Of a stretch of 51,680 bases of DNA, positions 32,514-41,697 are shown one piece after another (position 1 is the first letter of the stretch; each line of letters opens with the position of its first letter). The notes below the pieces were generated by a model. It was given only the letters and a program-made list of their open reading frames with translations, had not been told where the DNA came from and did not search any database. The position numbers and the translations under genes are program-made. Source of the stretch: an uncultured Saprospiraceae bacterium (GTDB lineage: Bacteria; Bacteroidota; Bacteroidia; Chitinophagales; Saprospiraceae); the NCBI GenBank assembly GCA_937923345.1, contig CAKZVJ010000048.1:1-51680 (forward strand), given 5' to 3'.

Positions 32514-34205
32514 ATGAATAATCTATTGAGTTGTATTATCCTAATCACCTTCACTGCTGGCCTTAGCGCACAGTGCCTCTCTGGCAATTGCTACAATGGA
32601 ACAGGCACCTACTTCTACAAAAGTGGAGCAGAGTACACAGGAACTTTCAAAAACGGAAAAATTAACGGTAAAGGCACTCTTCTATTTAGCAATGGAAACG
32701 TATATACCGGATTCTGGAAAGACGACTACCGGGAAGGTAAAGGAAATTTAGTATTTATTGATGGTGGATACTACACTGGCGACTTCAAAAAAAGTCAATT
32801 CAGCGGCTTTGGTGAATTCAACTATCCCAATGGAGATTTATATTCAGGCAATTGGGAAAAAAATGTTCCAGAAGGGCAAGGTGAATATAGTTTTGCAAGC
32901 GGTGATCAATACACAGGACAGTTTAAAGGAGGTAAATTCCACGGTCAAGGCACCATGCTATATGCAACAGGAGGACAATACATTGGTCAATGGGCATCAC
33001 ATAAAAAAGAGGGAAAAGGAAAAATTATCAATGCAGATGGTATCGCTCAAGAAGGTACTTGGTTGGCTGGCGAAATGGTCAGAACAGAAATGAGCACCTC
33101 GAATGAAAGAGCGCCTAAGAAAATCAAGAAGCAACAGAGAAACACAGGCAGCACTGCAAATTCTAAGAGCATCGTTAAAGATTGCAATAAGTATTTTTGT
33201 GATGTTGAAGAAGGTCAATATACTTATAGAGATGGCACTCGCTACCTCGGCCAGTTCAGAGGCGGAAAGCCTATAGGAAAGGGAACCGTATTCTACGCCA
33301 ATGGAGATAAATATGTCGGCAATTGGGACACCAATCGACCTCAAGGAAACGGAATTATTTACTTCAAAAATGGACGCGTGCTACATGCACTTTGGGACAA
33401 AGGTCAAGTCGTAAAACAAGTAGACAATATCAACAACATTCCAGAAGAAATAATAGAAGTAGACGAAGACAATGAAGTAAAAATCTGGTCCGTCATCGTC
33501 GGTGTATCTCGCTACACGCACATGCCAACTTTGAAATATACCGATGACGATGCATACCACCTATATGCCTTCCTCAAAAGTCCAGAAGGCGGTGCAGTAC
33601 CAGATGAGCAAATCACTGTACTTATCGACGAAGACGCAAACAAGGAGCAAATCATCAGAACTATGAAACGTAAATTTCACAAGGCTGACGCAAATGATGT
33701 TATCGTATTTTATTTTTCAGGACATGGATTTGACGGCTCCTTTATCCCATCAGATTATGATGGAAAAAATAATCTGCTAAGCCACTCAGATTTGATAAGC
33801 GTTTTAGAAAGTAGCCAAGCAAAGCACAAGGTTGTCTTTGCCGATGCATGCCACTCTGGAAGCCTCCAGCAAAATAATGCTCTTGCGGCGAAAGCTCCAT
33901 ACAGTAAAAAACTAAGCGATTACTACAATCAATTTAATGATTCTAATGGAGGGCTTGCACTACTAATGAGTTCTAAAGAAACTGAATATTCTCTAGAGGA
34001 TCATGGACTCCGCCAAGGCGTTTTCAGTCACTACTTGATGAGGGGACTCAAGGGCGAAGCCAACGCCGATAAAGATCGCAAGATTAGCATCAGCGAACTG
34101 TACGACTACGTCAGTCATAATGTAAGAAGATATACTGGCAACATTCAGAATCCTACGATTACTGGTAATTTTGACAAAGACATGCCTGTTGGCATGATAC
34201 GATAA
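32514..34205 (+). CDS. Exported MORN-repeat/caspase-fold (C14, metacaspase-like) protein, copy 1
   Basis: From the ATG at 32514 the protein has 563 residues and a clean Sec signal (MNNLLSCIILITFTAGLSAQ); an in-frame ATG at 32478 adds 12 charged residues and spoils it. A CLSGNC motif opens six MORN repeats (YTGTFKNGKINGKGTL type), a Ser/Lys linker follows, then a CNKYFC motif and two more MORN repeats. A caspase-like domain fills the last 230 residues: WSVIVGVSRYTHMPTLKYTD, the catalytic His in FSGHG (His416 counted from 32478) and the catalytic Cys in DACHSG (Cys458). Both catalytic residues are intact, so it should be a cysteine peptidase, perhaps Arg/Lys-specific like metacaspases. Export places it in the periplasm or outside the cell. 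A paralogue follows 372 bp downstream. Confidence 0.9.
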   Translation: MNNLLSCIILITFTAGLSAQCLSGNCYNGTGTYFYKSGAEYTGTFKNGKINGKGTLLFSNGNVYTGFWKDDYREGKGNLVFIDGGYYTGDFKKSQFSGFGEFNYPNGDLYSGNWEKNVPEGQGEYSFASGDQYTGQFKGGKFHGQGTMLYATGGQYIGQWASHKKEGKGKIINADGIAQEGTWLAGEMVRTEMSTSNERAPKKIKKQQRNTGSTANSKSIVKDCNKYFCDVEEGQYTYRDGTRYLGQFRGGKPIGKGTVFYANGDKYVGNWDTNRPQGNGIIYFKNGRVLHALWDKGQVVKQVDNINNIPEEIIEVDEDNEVKIWSVIVGVSRYTHMPTLKYTDDDAYHLYAFLKSPEGGAVPDEQITVLIDEDANKEQIIRTMKRKFHKADANDVIVFYFSGHGFDGSFIPSDYDGKNNLLSHSDLISVLESSQAKHKVVFADACHSGSLQQNNALAAKAPYSKKLSDYYNQFNDSNGGLALLMSSKETEYSLEDHGLRQGVFSHYLMRGLKGEANADKDRKISISELYDYVSHNVRRYTGNIQNPTITGNFDKDMPVGMIR

Positions 34206-34504
34206 AGCTCCTTTTGAAATGCGTGTAAATACGCAAAATAAATGTTATAGCGTTTGCACCATTTTTATGATGTGGTAACCCATCGGTTTTAGATGGGCTT
34301 ATCACCTCCCCTTTTTACCACATGCCGTTCGCATAAAAACTCGCTTTGTTGCTCTTCTACGCGAACGATTTAATTTCTTAATTTTTTCAGGTCAATACTA
34401 TTAACCCAATAAAAAAATTTGTCTTCCATTCTCAGGCTGGTTCCTACCGTATCATGATCTCAATCCTCCGTTTCCTAAGCACAACATATTAATAACAAGA
34501 CATA
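34206..34504. repeat. Gap between the caspase genes with nested palindromes
   Basis: TGTGGTA (about 34274) pairs with TACCACA near 34316, enclosing CCCATC/GATGGG. A second stem CGTTCGC/GCGAACG spans about 34326-34369. These look like a diverged member of the window's palindromic-element family. No gene is visible. Confidence 0.45.
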
Positions 34505-34536
34505 TTTGATTAATGCATAATATAGGCATAACTTTC
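34505..34536 (+). promoter_or_regulatory. Promoter of the second MORN-caspase gene
   Basis: TTTG (34505-34508), 20-nt spacer, TAACTTTC (34529-34536), one base off TAnnTTTG. Start near 34543, 35 nt before the ATG. The second copy can therefore be transcribed on its own. Confidence 0.55.
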
Positions 34537-34577
34537 GCATTATATATAGTCATTATATAAACCATGCCACATCCCTA

Positions 34578-36224
34578 TTGATGAATATAACACGTATCTC
34601 CCTCGCTACACTTTGTCTTTTTATAAGCGCGTCTATCTATGCGCAGTGCCTGTCAGGAGACTGCCAGGAAGGAATAGGAAAATATAGGTTTCCTAGTGGA
34701 GCTGTATATGAAGGTACATTTTTCAATGGAGAGGTACACGGCAAAGGCACTTGCTACTACTCTGACGGTAGCATTTATGACGGACAGTGGCAATATCGCT
34801 ATCCGCATGGTCACGGGTCAAAACTCTATCCTGACAAAGAAATGTGGACAGGCACCTGGGTCAAAGGGCGCCCAATCAATAAAAAAGGAAAAATTTTTGA
34901 TGAATCATTTATCAGTAAAGGCGCTACAGCTTACGATGGAACCGACATTCAGTTTGGCTGTATACAAGGAAATTGTGTAGACGGAATCGGTACCTATGCA
35001 TACTCTGATGGTAGCAAATATGAGGGTCAATTTTCGGAACATAAAAGACACGGTTGGGGTTCATTCTATTATTCCAATGGAGATAAATATGTTGGAGATT
35101 TCAATCGTAACTTTGAGGAGGGATTCGGCACGATTTACTACGCAGACGGAAGCCTAGCAAAAGGCTCTTGGTTTAAAGGAGAATTGCTGCGGGAAGATTT
35201 CGTAGCGAAAGGAATAAATGGATGTATCGAAGGGGACTGCCTAGCAGGAAAAGGAAAATTTATTTATCAAGATGGCGCCATGACATACGAGGGAGCTTTT
35301 TTGGATGGACTTCCAAATGGGCTAGGAAAATGCGTTTATGGAAATGGAGAAATATATGAAGGCGAATGGAAAAATGGTGGCTTTAATGGCAAGGGAACCT
35401 TGCACCTCAACGATGGCACCAAAATCAGTGGTCTTTGGCTAAACGGTACTTTGGTAAACACGATTACCGAAGATATCCCAGTTATTCCACAAAGCGCCGC
35501 AGCAAATACGCCTCAAGTGTGGGCCGTAGTTATCGGTGTATCTTCATACGAACACATGCAGACTCTCAAATACTCAGATGATGATGCATATAAAATATAT
35601 GCTTTTCTAAAAAGTCCACAAGGTGGCTCGCTAAAAGATAGCAATATAAAAGTGCTTGTTGATGACAACGCCACTAGAGAAAATATTCTTGGAGAACTTT
35701 CCAATACTTTTTCAAAAGCAGGGCCTAATGACTTGGTCATGATGTATTTTTCAGGGCATGGTCTCAAAGGGTCATTTTTGCCTATAGATTATGATGGCTC
35801 AAACAATAAAGTATTTCACCATGAAATCACTGAAATACTAGAAAACAGTCCAGCTAAATTTAAGTTATGTATCGCCGATGCTTGCCACTCAGGCAGTCTT
35901 TATACTGAGAAAGGTGCACTTAAAAATACCTTGGAATCGTACTACAAATCTTTAGCACAATCTAAACCAGGTATGGCCTTGATTATGTCTTCCAAATCTG
36001 AAGAGACTTCATTAGAAAGTAATAACCTGCGTCAAGGGGTATTCAGCCATTTTTTATTGCGTGGACTTAAAGGCGAAGCAGACAACAACAAAGATAAAAA
36101 TGTTGTGCTTCAGGAACTGTTTGACTTCATCTGCCACAACGTGAAGGAGTATACCTCAAAGCGTCAATCCCCAATCATCAGAGGCGACTACGACCCACAG
36201 ATGGTGATTGCAGTACACGAATAG
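34578..36224 (+). CDS. Exported MORN-repeat/caspase-fold protein, copy 2
   Basis: A 548-aa paralogue of the preceding gene. The signal peptide MMNITRISLATLCLFISASI ends before YAQCLSGDC. Three blocks each start with a C-x4-C motif (CLSGDC, CIQGNC near residue 133, CIEGDC near 215) and contain MORN repeats of the type YEGQFSEHKRHGWGSFYYSN. The caspase-like domain (about 315-548) keeps WAVVIGVSSYEHMQTLKYSD, the catalytic His in FSGHG (His394) and Cys in DACHSG (Cys436). The repeat blocks diverge more between copies than the caspase domains do. It has its own promoter. Possible roles are regulated periplasmic proteolysis, secreted peptidase or a stress/death effector; the sequence does not decide. 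Confidence 0.9.
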   Translation: MMNITRISLATLCLFISASIYAQCLSGDCQEGIGKYRFPSGAVYEGTFFNGEVHGKGTCYYSDGSIYDGQWQYRYPHGHGSKLYPDKEMWTGTWVKGRPINKKGKIFDESFISKGATAYDGTDIQFGCIQGNCVDGIGTYAYSDGSKYEGQFSEHKRHGWGSFYYSNGDKYVGDFNRNFEEGFGTIYYADGSLAKGSWFKGELLREDFVAKGINGCIEGDCLAGKGKFIYQDGAMTYEGAFLDGLPNGLGKCVYGNGEIYEGEWKNGGFNGKGTLHLNDGTKISGLWLNGTLVNTITEDIPVIPQSAAANTPQVWAVVIGVSSYEHMQTLKYSDDDAYKIYAFLKSPQGGSLKDSNIKVLVDDNATRENILGELSNTFSKAGPNDLVMMYFSGHGLKGSFLPIDYDGSNNKVFHHEITEILENSPAKFKLCIADACHSGSLYTEKGALKNTLESYYKSLAQSKPGMALIMSSKSEETSLESNNLRQGVFSHFLLRGLKGEADNNKDKNVVLQELFDFICHNVKEYTSKRQSPIIRGDYDPQMVIAVHE

Positions 36225-36239
36225 TTTGGCTAGGTAGCA

Positions 36240-36395
36240 CATTATTTTTATTTGGCTGTGTCACCAACCTATCCGAATACTCGGGATAGGCTGCTGTCGG
36301 GCTTTCCATGGGTGCGCTTCGCTCCCGTCTCGATGAAAAAAATCGAGACTGCTCCTACCGTCGCACCATTCCTATCCCTCACAGAAAAAAAATCA
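36240..36395. repeat. GC-rich palindromic intergenic element (copy E)
   Basis: Stem CCTATCC/GGATAGG (36268-36274 with 36284-36290), then GCTGTCGGGCTTTCC, a second perfect 8-bp stem GTCTCGAT/ATCGAGAC (36327-36334 with 36342-36349), and an end CCTATCCCTCACAG before an A run. The rest of the 36225-36586 gap holds only a -7 box for lgt. Confidence 0.6.
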
Positions 36396-36553
36396 ACTTT
36401 CAATTTTATATCTTACGCTTTGGCAAAGTGTATACTGCTATTTGCTGCCTAAAATATTGGATGCACAAAACACTCAAAATCTAAAAATGTGCAGAAATAA
36501 AATTGTCTCATTTATCTTTTTGAAGGTAAATGTTATAATTAAGTTTTTTAATC

Positions 36554-36561
36554 TACTTTTG
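36554..36561 (+). promoter_or_regulatory. -7 promoter box of lgt
   Basis: TACTTTTG is an exact TAnnTTTG match, 26 nt ahead of the lgt ATG; start would fall near 36568. A -33 box at the normal distance is weak (TGTT). Confidence 0.4.
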
Positions 36562-36586
36562 TAGACCAAATCTAATTATAAAAGAG

Positions 36587-37453
36587 ATGCAAAACATATT
36601 TACAGCTATCCAATGGAATCCTAGTCCTGAAATCTTCACCGTATTGGGCTTTACAGTTCGCTGGTATAGCTTGATGTTTTTAGCGGGTTTTATGATTGGT
36701 TTTCAGATTATGAAACGCTTTTTCATTCATGAAAAACAGCCGCTCGAATGGTTAGATAGTCTGCTCATTTACCTTATGATAGGAACTATTGTGGGCGCGC
36801 GTTTAGGACATTGCATATTCTATGACTGGGATTATTATGGATCTAGTATACCTCATTTTATTGAGATGTTTATTCCCGTCAGATTTGGAGATGCTTGGCC
36901 AGGAGAGTTTATGGATTTTAAATTTACAGGATTTAGAGGGCTAGCAAGTCACGGTGGCGCTATTGCTATTATTATTATGATGTGGCTCTTCTCTAGAAAT
37001 GTCACAAAAAAATCTATGCTTTGGATTTTAGATAGAGTGGTAATACCTGTTGCTTTGACGGGCATGTTTATACGACTGGGCAATTTGATGAACTCCGAAA
37101 TAATCGGAAAACCATCAGATGCTCCTTGGGCATTTATTTTTGAGAAAGTAAGCAACGTGCCTGTGCACCCTGCACAACTCTACGAATCTATGTCCTACCT
37201 TCTCATATTCATATTTATGATGTGGCAATATTGGAATACAGATGCCAAAGATAAGCTAGGCTTCTTATTCGGAACCTTCCTAGCACTACTTTGGACTGCA
37301 CGATTTATAGTGGAGTTCTTCAAAAAAAGCCAAGGTGGGTTTGAAGAGTATATTGACATAGGTTTGAGTACTGGTCAGCTACTTTCTATCCCATTTATCA
37401 TAGCAGGTGTTTACTTTATGTCAAGTTCCAAAAAAAGATCTGACTTAACCTAA
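36587..37453 (+). CDS. lgt: Prolipoprotein diacylglyceryl transferase Lgt
   Basis: Lgt transfers diacylglycerol from phosphatidylglycerol to the lipobox Cys of prolipoproteins, the first step of lipoprotein maturation in the inner membrane. The 288-aa protein has seven hydrophobic segments. Family motifs: FTVRWYSLMFLAGFMIGF (about residues 22-39), IGTIVGARLGHCIFYDWDYY (about 66-85), GFRGLASHGGAIAIIIMMWL with the HGG-x-A core, GNLMNSEIIGKPSDAPWAF (about 164-182) and HPAQLYES. It serves the many lipoproteins in this window and stands alone. Confidence 0.97.
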   Translation: MQNIFTAIQWNPSPEIFTVLGFTVRWYSLMFLAGFMIGFQIMKRFFIHEKQPLEWLDSLLIYLMIGTIVGARLGHCIFYDWDYYGSSIPHFIEMFIPVRFGDAWPGEFMDFKFTGFRGLASHGGAIAIIIMMWLFSRNVTKKSMLWILDRVVIPVALTGMFIRLGNLMNSEIIGKPSDAPWAFIFEKVSNVPVHPAQLYESMSYLLIFIFMMWQYWNTDAKDKLGFLFGTFLALLWTARFIVEFFKKSQGGFEEYIDIGLSTGQLLSIPFIIAGVYFMSSSKKRSDLT

Positions 37454-37524
37454 ACGCAACTCATACATAACTTTCTCTTATTCAATAATTTATATATTCT
37501 TAAAGGATTTTAACATACCCGGTT

Positions 37525-37556
37525 GTTGATTGTTTTGAACTATGGGGCTATATTTG
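37525..37556 (+). promoter_or_regulatory. Promoter of the di-haem peroxidase gene
   Basis: GTTG (37525-37528), 20-nt spacer, TATATTTG (37549-37556), an exact TAnnTTTG box. Start near 37563 gives a leader of about 100 nt containing a small CTGAC/GTCAG hairpin. Confidence 0.55.
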
Positions 37557-37666
37557 TCTTGGTTCTGACGTTTATAATAAAGTCAGTGTCTCCATATCCC
37601 AGGTTTTAGACGCTCCCATATTAGGATTGTCGAGTATAGCATTTATTTCATAAAGAATACATACCC

Positions 37667-39004
37667 ATGAAGATATTCACTAGCATAGTCTTATTTGCGA
37701 CTGTGTTATTTTCTTGTCAAAACGATCAAACACCGCTGTCTCATTACGATACACAACTGTTCCAGACTATGGATCAGATTGACACAGAAATAGACTTCTC
37801 TTCTTTTATACTTCCCGAAGATGGAGATTATTCTCAATTCGCTCAAGAACCACTTAACCCAATGACACCTGTCAAGGTAGAATTAGGAAAATTCTTATTT
37901 TTTGAGACAGGACTAGGAGCTGATGCTGTTCAAGAAGTTGGAAAATTCACTTATTCATGTGCTACCTGTCATATTCCGGCCAAGGGCTTTATGCCAGGCA
38001 CCGTACAGGGTATTGCAGATGGAGCCATTGGTTTTGGCACCAACGGTGAGGCAAGATCAAAATTTCACCTATATGATGAAGATGAGTTAGACACACAAGG
38101 AGCTAGACCTTTGAGTTTACTCAACGTGGGCTACATGACAAATACTTCTTGGTCTGGTATGTTTGGAGCAGGAGGAGCCAATGAAGGTACCGAAGACCAA
38201 TGGATTGTTGAAAAAGGAACAGACATCAACCACCTTGGGTTAGCTGGTCTTGAAAGCCAAAATATTGAAGGACTCCACCTACATCGTATGCACTTAGATA
38301 AAGAAGTTGCAGACGAATATGGATATACGCCTTTGTTTGATGCTGCTTTCCCCGAGATACCCGAAGAAGATAGATATTCCATAATGACTACTAGTTTTGC
38401 AATCTCTGCTTATCTAAGATCATTGGTTCCTAATCAAGCACCCTTTCAAAAATGGCTCAAAGGCGACATGAATGCCATGACCAATAGTGAAAAAGAAGGA
38501 GCTAACTTATTTTTTGGAAAAGCTGGATGTATCAATTGCCACACTGGTCCAGGTCTTAATAATCAGAAATTTTTTGCCATTGGGGTGAAAGATCTTTACG
38601 AAACAGGAGTAGCTTTTGCTACTGGTCCGGATGATAGGAGAAATCTTGGTAGAGGTGGCTTCACCAGCAGAGCAGAAGACTTATACAAGTTTAAAGTTCC
38701 ACAAATTTATAACATGGCCAATTCTCCTTTCTATTTTCACGGTAGTAGCAAGCGAAGCCTTAGAGAAGTGGTAGAATACTTCAATGATGCAGTTATAGAA
38801 AATGACAACGTAGACAAGAATAACATCTCTGCTTTTTTCAGACCACTTGATTTGACAGAAGAAGAGATTACTGATCTTACTCAATTTCTGGAGACTGGCT
38901 TATACGATCCTAACTTGGATAGATATATGCCTAAGCAAATTTTGTCTGGCAATTGTTTTCCAAACAACGACTTACTCTCTAAGTTCCAAACTGGCTGTGA
39001 GTAA
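37667..39004 (+). CDS. Di-haem cytochrome c peroxidase/MauG family lipoprotein
   Basis: A 445-aa lipoprotein with signal MKIFTSIVLFATVLFSCQND (lipobox Cys near residue 17). Two c-type haem sites are present: CATCH (YSCATCHIPAKGFMPG, about residues 102-106) and CINCH (AGCINCHTGPGLNN, about 289-293). The family's typical signature FKVPQIYNMANSPFYFHGSS with a later REVVEYFN is also seen. Such proteins reduce H2O2 with cytochrome c electrons, or, in the MauG branch, oxidise protein side chains. The longer insertions between haems favour the broad CcpA/MauG-like group rather than classical CcpA. Located at the periplasmic face of a membrane. It has a consensus promoter and no obvious partner gene. 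Confidence 0.92.
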   Translation: MKIFTSIVLFATVLFSCQNDQTPLSHYDTQLFQTMDQIDTEIDFSSFILPEDGDYSQFAQEPLNPMTPVKVELGKFLFFETGLGADAVQEVGKFTYSCATCHIPAKGFMPGTVQGIADGAIGFGTNGEARSKFHLYDEDELDTQGARPLSLLNVGYMTNTSWSGMFGAGGANEGTEDQWIVEKGTDINHLGLAGLESQNIEGLHLHRMHLDKEVADEYGYTPLFDAAFPEIPEEDRYSIMTTSFAISAYLRSLVPNQAPFQKWLKGDMNAMTNSEKEGANLFFGKAGCINCHTGPGLNNQKFFAIGVKDLYETGVAFATGPDDRRNLGRGGFTSRAEDLYKFKVPQIYNMANSPFYFHGSSKRSLREVVEYFNDAVIENDNVDKNNISAFFRPLDLTEEEITDLTQFLETGLYDPNLDRYMPKQILSGNCFPNNDLLSKFQTGCE

Positions 39005-39134
39005 CTAGCTCATTCTATAGCCTATTTGTGTACTATGTTTTCTTCATGATGCATGGAGACCTGAACTTGACATTATATTGGGGATATTCAGAAGTAAGAG
39101 AAGAACATCCCTATATTGATCTGTAACATAACGC

Positions 39135-39884
39135 TTAGTCTTGCTTCTGCAAGCGCTTCAACTTGAGAATACCCAATTTAGAAAATAAATGTTGGACCGA
39201 TACTCTAAGCACACCCAGTCCATATTTCATACTTCGGCTAAAATTGATAGAAGAAGCCTCTTCGAAGTACTTGGTTGGGCAAGTAACTTCTCCAATATCA
39301 AAACCATTGTAGATGATCTGCGATAGCATTTCATTATCAAATACAAAGTCATCAGAGTTTGCATTGAAATTAATACTTCTCAATACCTTTCCACTGAAAG
39401 CGCGATAGCCAGTATGATATTCAGATAATTTGTAATTGATGAGCAGGTTTTGCGTCATAGTCAAAAAGCGATTCGCAATGTACTTGTACACTGGCATGCC
39501 TCCTTTTAATGCCCCCTTACCCAGAATACGGGACCCCATCACTACTGGAAATAAGTCCTCCCCGATAATATTGACCATAGAAGGAATCAGCAAAGGGGTA
39601 TATTGGTAATCAGGATGCAGCATAATCACTATATCCCCCTTGAGTTCTATGGCTTTATTATAGAGAGATTTTTGATTTCCACCGTAGCCTTTATTTTTCT
39701 CGTGTGAGATAATATGTTTGATCCCAATTTCTTTAGCCTTGGATACGGTGTTGTCCTTACTTGCATCATCGCACAGAATCACCTCATCTACTAGATCAAA
39801 AGGGATCTCACGATAGGTCTTTTCTAAGGTTAGCGCAGCATTATACGCTGGCAGTACAACAATGACTTTCTTGTTTTTATACAT
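39135..39884 (-). CDS. Glycosyltransferase family 2 (dolichyl/undecaprenyl-phosphate sugar synthase-like)
   Basis: A 249-aa GT-A enzyme. KKVIVVLPAYNAALTLEKTY at the start, EVILCDDASKDNTVSKAKEI (about 35-54), GGNQKSLYNKAIELKGDIVI, the metal-binding acidic residue in HPDYQYTPLL (HPD in place of DAD) and SEYHTGYRAFSGKVL (about 157-171) place it with the family that makes polyprenyl-phosphate sugars. There is no C-terminal membrane domain. It is convergent with the peroxidase gene and stands alone; the acceptor is not identifiable. Confidence 0.9.
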   Translation of the reverse strand: MYKNKKVIVVLPAYNAALTLEKTYREIPFDLVDEVILCDDASKDNTVSKAKEIGIKHIISHEKNKGYGGNQKSLYNKAIELKGDIVIMLHPDYQYTPLLIPSMVNIIGEDLFPVVMGSRILGKGALKGGMPVYKYIANRFLTMTQNLLINYKLSEYHTGYRAFSGKVLRSINFNANSDDFVFDNEMLSQIIYNGFDIGEVTCPTKYFEEASSINFSRSMKYGLGVLRVSVQHLFSKLGILKLKRLQKQD

Positions 39885-40142
39885 ATCTAAAGCTAAAAAA
39901 CTTCAAAGATACGCAGATTATATGCTATTAATCAAGCGCTAGGGATATTATAGTCTTTGGGTCCAAGTAAATCCTACTCATATTAGGATAAAATAACATG
40001 GGCACTAATACATAAATGGCTAAAGCAACATTTCTCATTGATAGCTGTGAGGCATACTTGGGTAAAACTTAAACTTATTCCTACCTTTAATCATACAATA
40101 GATACAATCAAAATACAAATATAATACTAGGGAAGGCAAACT

Positions 40143-40517
40143 ATGAATAAACACCTTGGACAGCAAACACTTCTGGAATTATTCGCCTGTAGACAGGAGT
40201 TGCTGAACGACAAATACTTTATAAAAAAGACAATTATACAAGCGGCGGAAGTGGCAGAAGCAACAATTGTACAAGATTTTTTCTATCAATTTGCCCCCTT
40301 CGGAATTTCAGGTACGCTGGTTATTACAGAAAGTCATATCAATATTCATACATGGCCAGAACATGATTTTGTAGCCATTGACTTCTTTACATGCAATCCT
40401 GATTTAAAAATAAAAGCGGCTTGCTCATTTCTGATTGAGGCTTTTCAAGCGAGGCAGCATATTCAACATGATCACAAGAGAGGACCACTTGATGTCATTG
40501 AAAAATTACGTGGGTGA
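40143..40517 (+). CDS. speD: S-adenosylmethionine decarboxylase proenzyme (SpeD/SpeH type)
   Basis: A 124-aa pyruvoyl-dependent AdoMet decarboxylase, which makes the aminopropyl donor for spermidine synthesis. The self-cleavage site is in VITESHINIHTWPEHDFVAI: cleavage between Glu and Ser (Ser near residue 64) forms the pyruvoyl group, and the His of TWPEH and Cys of FFTCN are the processing and catalytic residues. Length fits the short bacterial class. Its 3' end overlaps the convergent ATP-grasp gene by 23 bp. With the membrane aminopropyltransferase at 42266 it makes a coherent polyamine unit. Confidence 0.95.
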   Translation: MNKHLGQQTLLELFACRQELLNDKYFIKKTIIQAAEVAEATIVQDFFYQFAPFGISGTLVITESHINIHTWPEHDFVAIDFFTCNPDLKIKAACSFLIEAFQARQHIQHDHKRGPLDVIEKLRG

Positions 40518-41697
40518 CAAAATCCGAATCATCATCAATGATGTGTCCGTCTCTACTCCTAAAACTTAGACAACATGGAATACCTGAGGCTACATAAATT
40601 TGAGCTTGGTAAATATCGCCATCTTCATCCTGATACATTTTTGCATACTCCTGATATACTTTGGTAAAGTCTCCAAACTCCCCTGCCGTCTCTGCTACCA
40701 CCGAACCTTTTGCATCTACGATTTTGACATTTTCGCCCATGCGGCCAAAATTGGTTTTCTCAACAAATGTTTTTCCTCGCAAATGACTACTATCATCGTA
40801 ACTTGGTAGTAAGTATTTACTTTGAGGAAACAATTCGTAGAGCACGGATAACATATGTTTGGACTGGAGTGCTATGCTATACGCTGGATTGAGTACTACC
40901 AAACCATGATTGATGGATAAATCTGTGAGAATGTCCATCAAGTCTGGTTCTTCAAACATAATAAACTCCCATGGGACCAACTTATATACAAAGTTGTACT
41001 GGACGTATACATCTTCACGTTGTAAGAATACACCATCTTCGTCAAAAATCACATCCTCTAGATCTGCATAATCCACTTCGAAGCCTGCTAATTCTGCTGC
41101 CTCTTGGATAATCAACAAATTGAGTCGATCTTCTTCATACCCTAAGGAAGTTAATAAGAGCGTCGCTACCTTGTCTTCAAACTGGTTTTTCAACCTTTTG
41201 AAAACCATATATAAGTCATTGACCAAATTATTGAATTGCCCTTTAGAGATTTCTTTTACCTGCTCATGCATGATAGCCTGAATATGCGAAGACTCAGGCA
41301 TAATGGTACAGGTATCCGCATTAAACTCAATAAGCTTTAGCGGCAAATCCTCTATCCCTCCTGCAAAATCGAACCTGCCACATACATGAGGCAGGTTTCT
41401 ATCTAGATCAAATTCTATAAGTCGTAAAATATTAGGAGGAATACCTAGCCGAGACCAAAGCTTATTGGAGCGAACGTGTTCTAATGCTTTCCAATACATC
41501 TTGAACAAATCTGAACTTGCCTCTCTGAATCTATTTATCTCATCGCGATGAACCATAATGGCCTCATTAGATAGATAATCATGATTGTCTCCATCTTGAT
41601 ACCAGGCAAAACCTGCTTCTTTTAAAATAGATTCATCCCACCTTGGTAGGTCAATAATTCTATCCACCGTATGATCTTGTTGACCTTGAGGATCCAA
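40495..41697 (-). CDS. Glutathionylspermidine synthase-like ATP-grasp ligase (YgiC/YjfC type)
   Basis: A 400-aa ATP-grasp ligase of the GSP_synth family. IEFDLDRNLPHVCGRFDFAG and LKLIEFNADTCTIMPESSHI (about residues 92-145) are the pre-ATP-grasp region; the ATP-grasp fold includes FVEKTNFGRMGENVKIVDAK (about 312-331) and the C-terminal IYVASGIPCCLSFRSRDGHI. Family members such as E. coli YgiC lack the amidase domain of full GspS and presumably ligate an amine to a carboxylate. Adjacent polyamine genes suggest a polyamine substrate. The gene overlaps the upstream lipoprotein gene by 38 bp, echoing the E. coli ygiB-ygiC pair. Confidence 0.9.
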   Translation of the reverse strand: MDPQGQQDHTVDRIIDLPRWDESILKEAGFAWYQDGDNHDYLSNEAIMVHRDEINRFREASSDLFKMYWKALEHVRSNKLWSRLGIPPNILRLIEFDLDRNLPHVCGRFDFAGGIEDLPLKLIEFNADTCTIMPESSHIQAIMHEQVKEISKGQFNNLVNDLYMVFKRLKNQFEDKVATLLLTSLGYEEDRLNLLIIQEAAELAGFEVDYADLEDVIFDEDGVFLQREDVYVQYNFVYKLVPWEFIMFEEPDLMDILTDLSINHGLVVLNPAYSIALQSKHMLSVLYELFPQSKYLLPSYDDSSHLRGKTFVEKTNFGRMGENVKIVDAKGSVVAETAGEFGDFTKVYQEYAKMYQDEDGDIYQAQIYVASGIPCCLSFRSRDGHIIDDDSDFVTHVIFQ

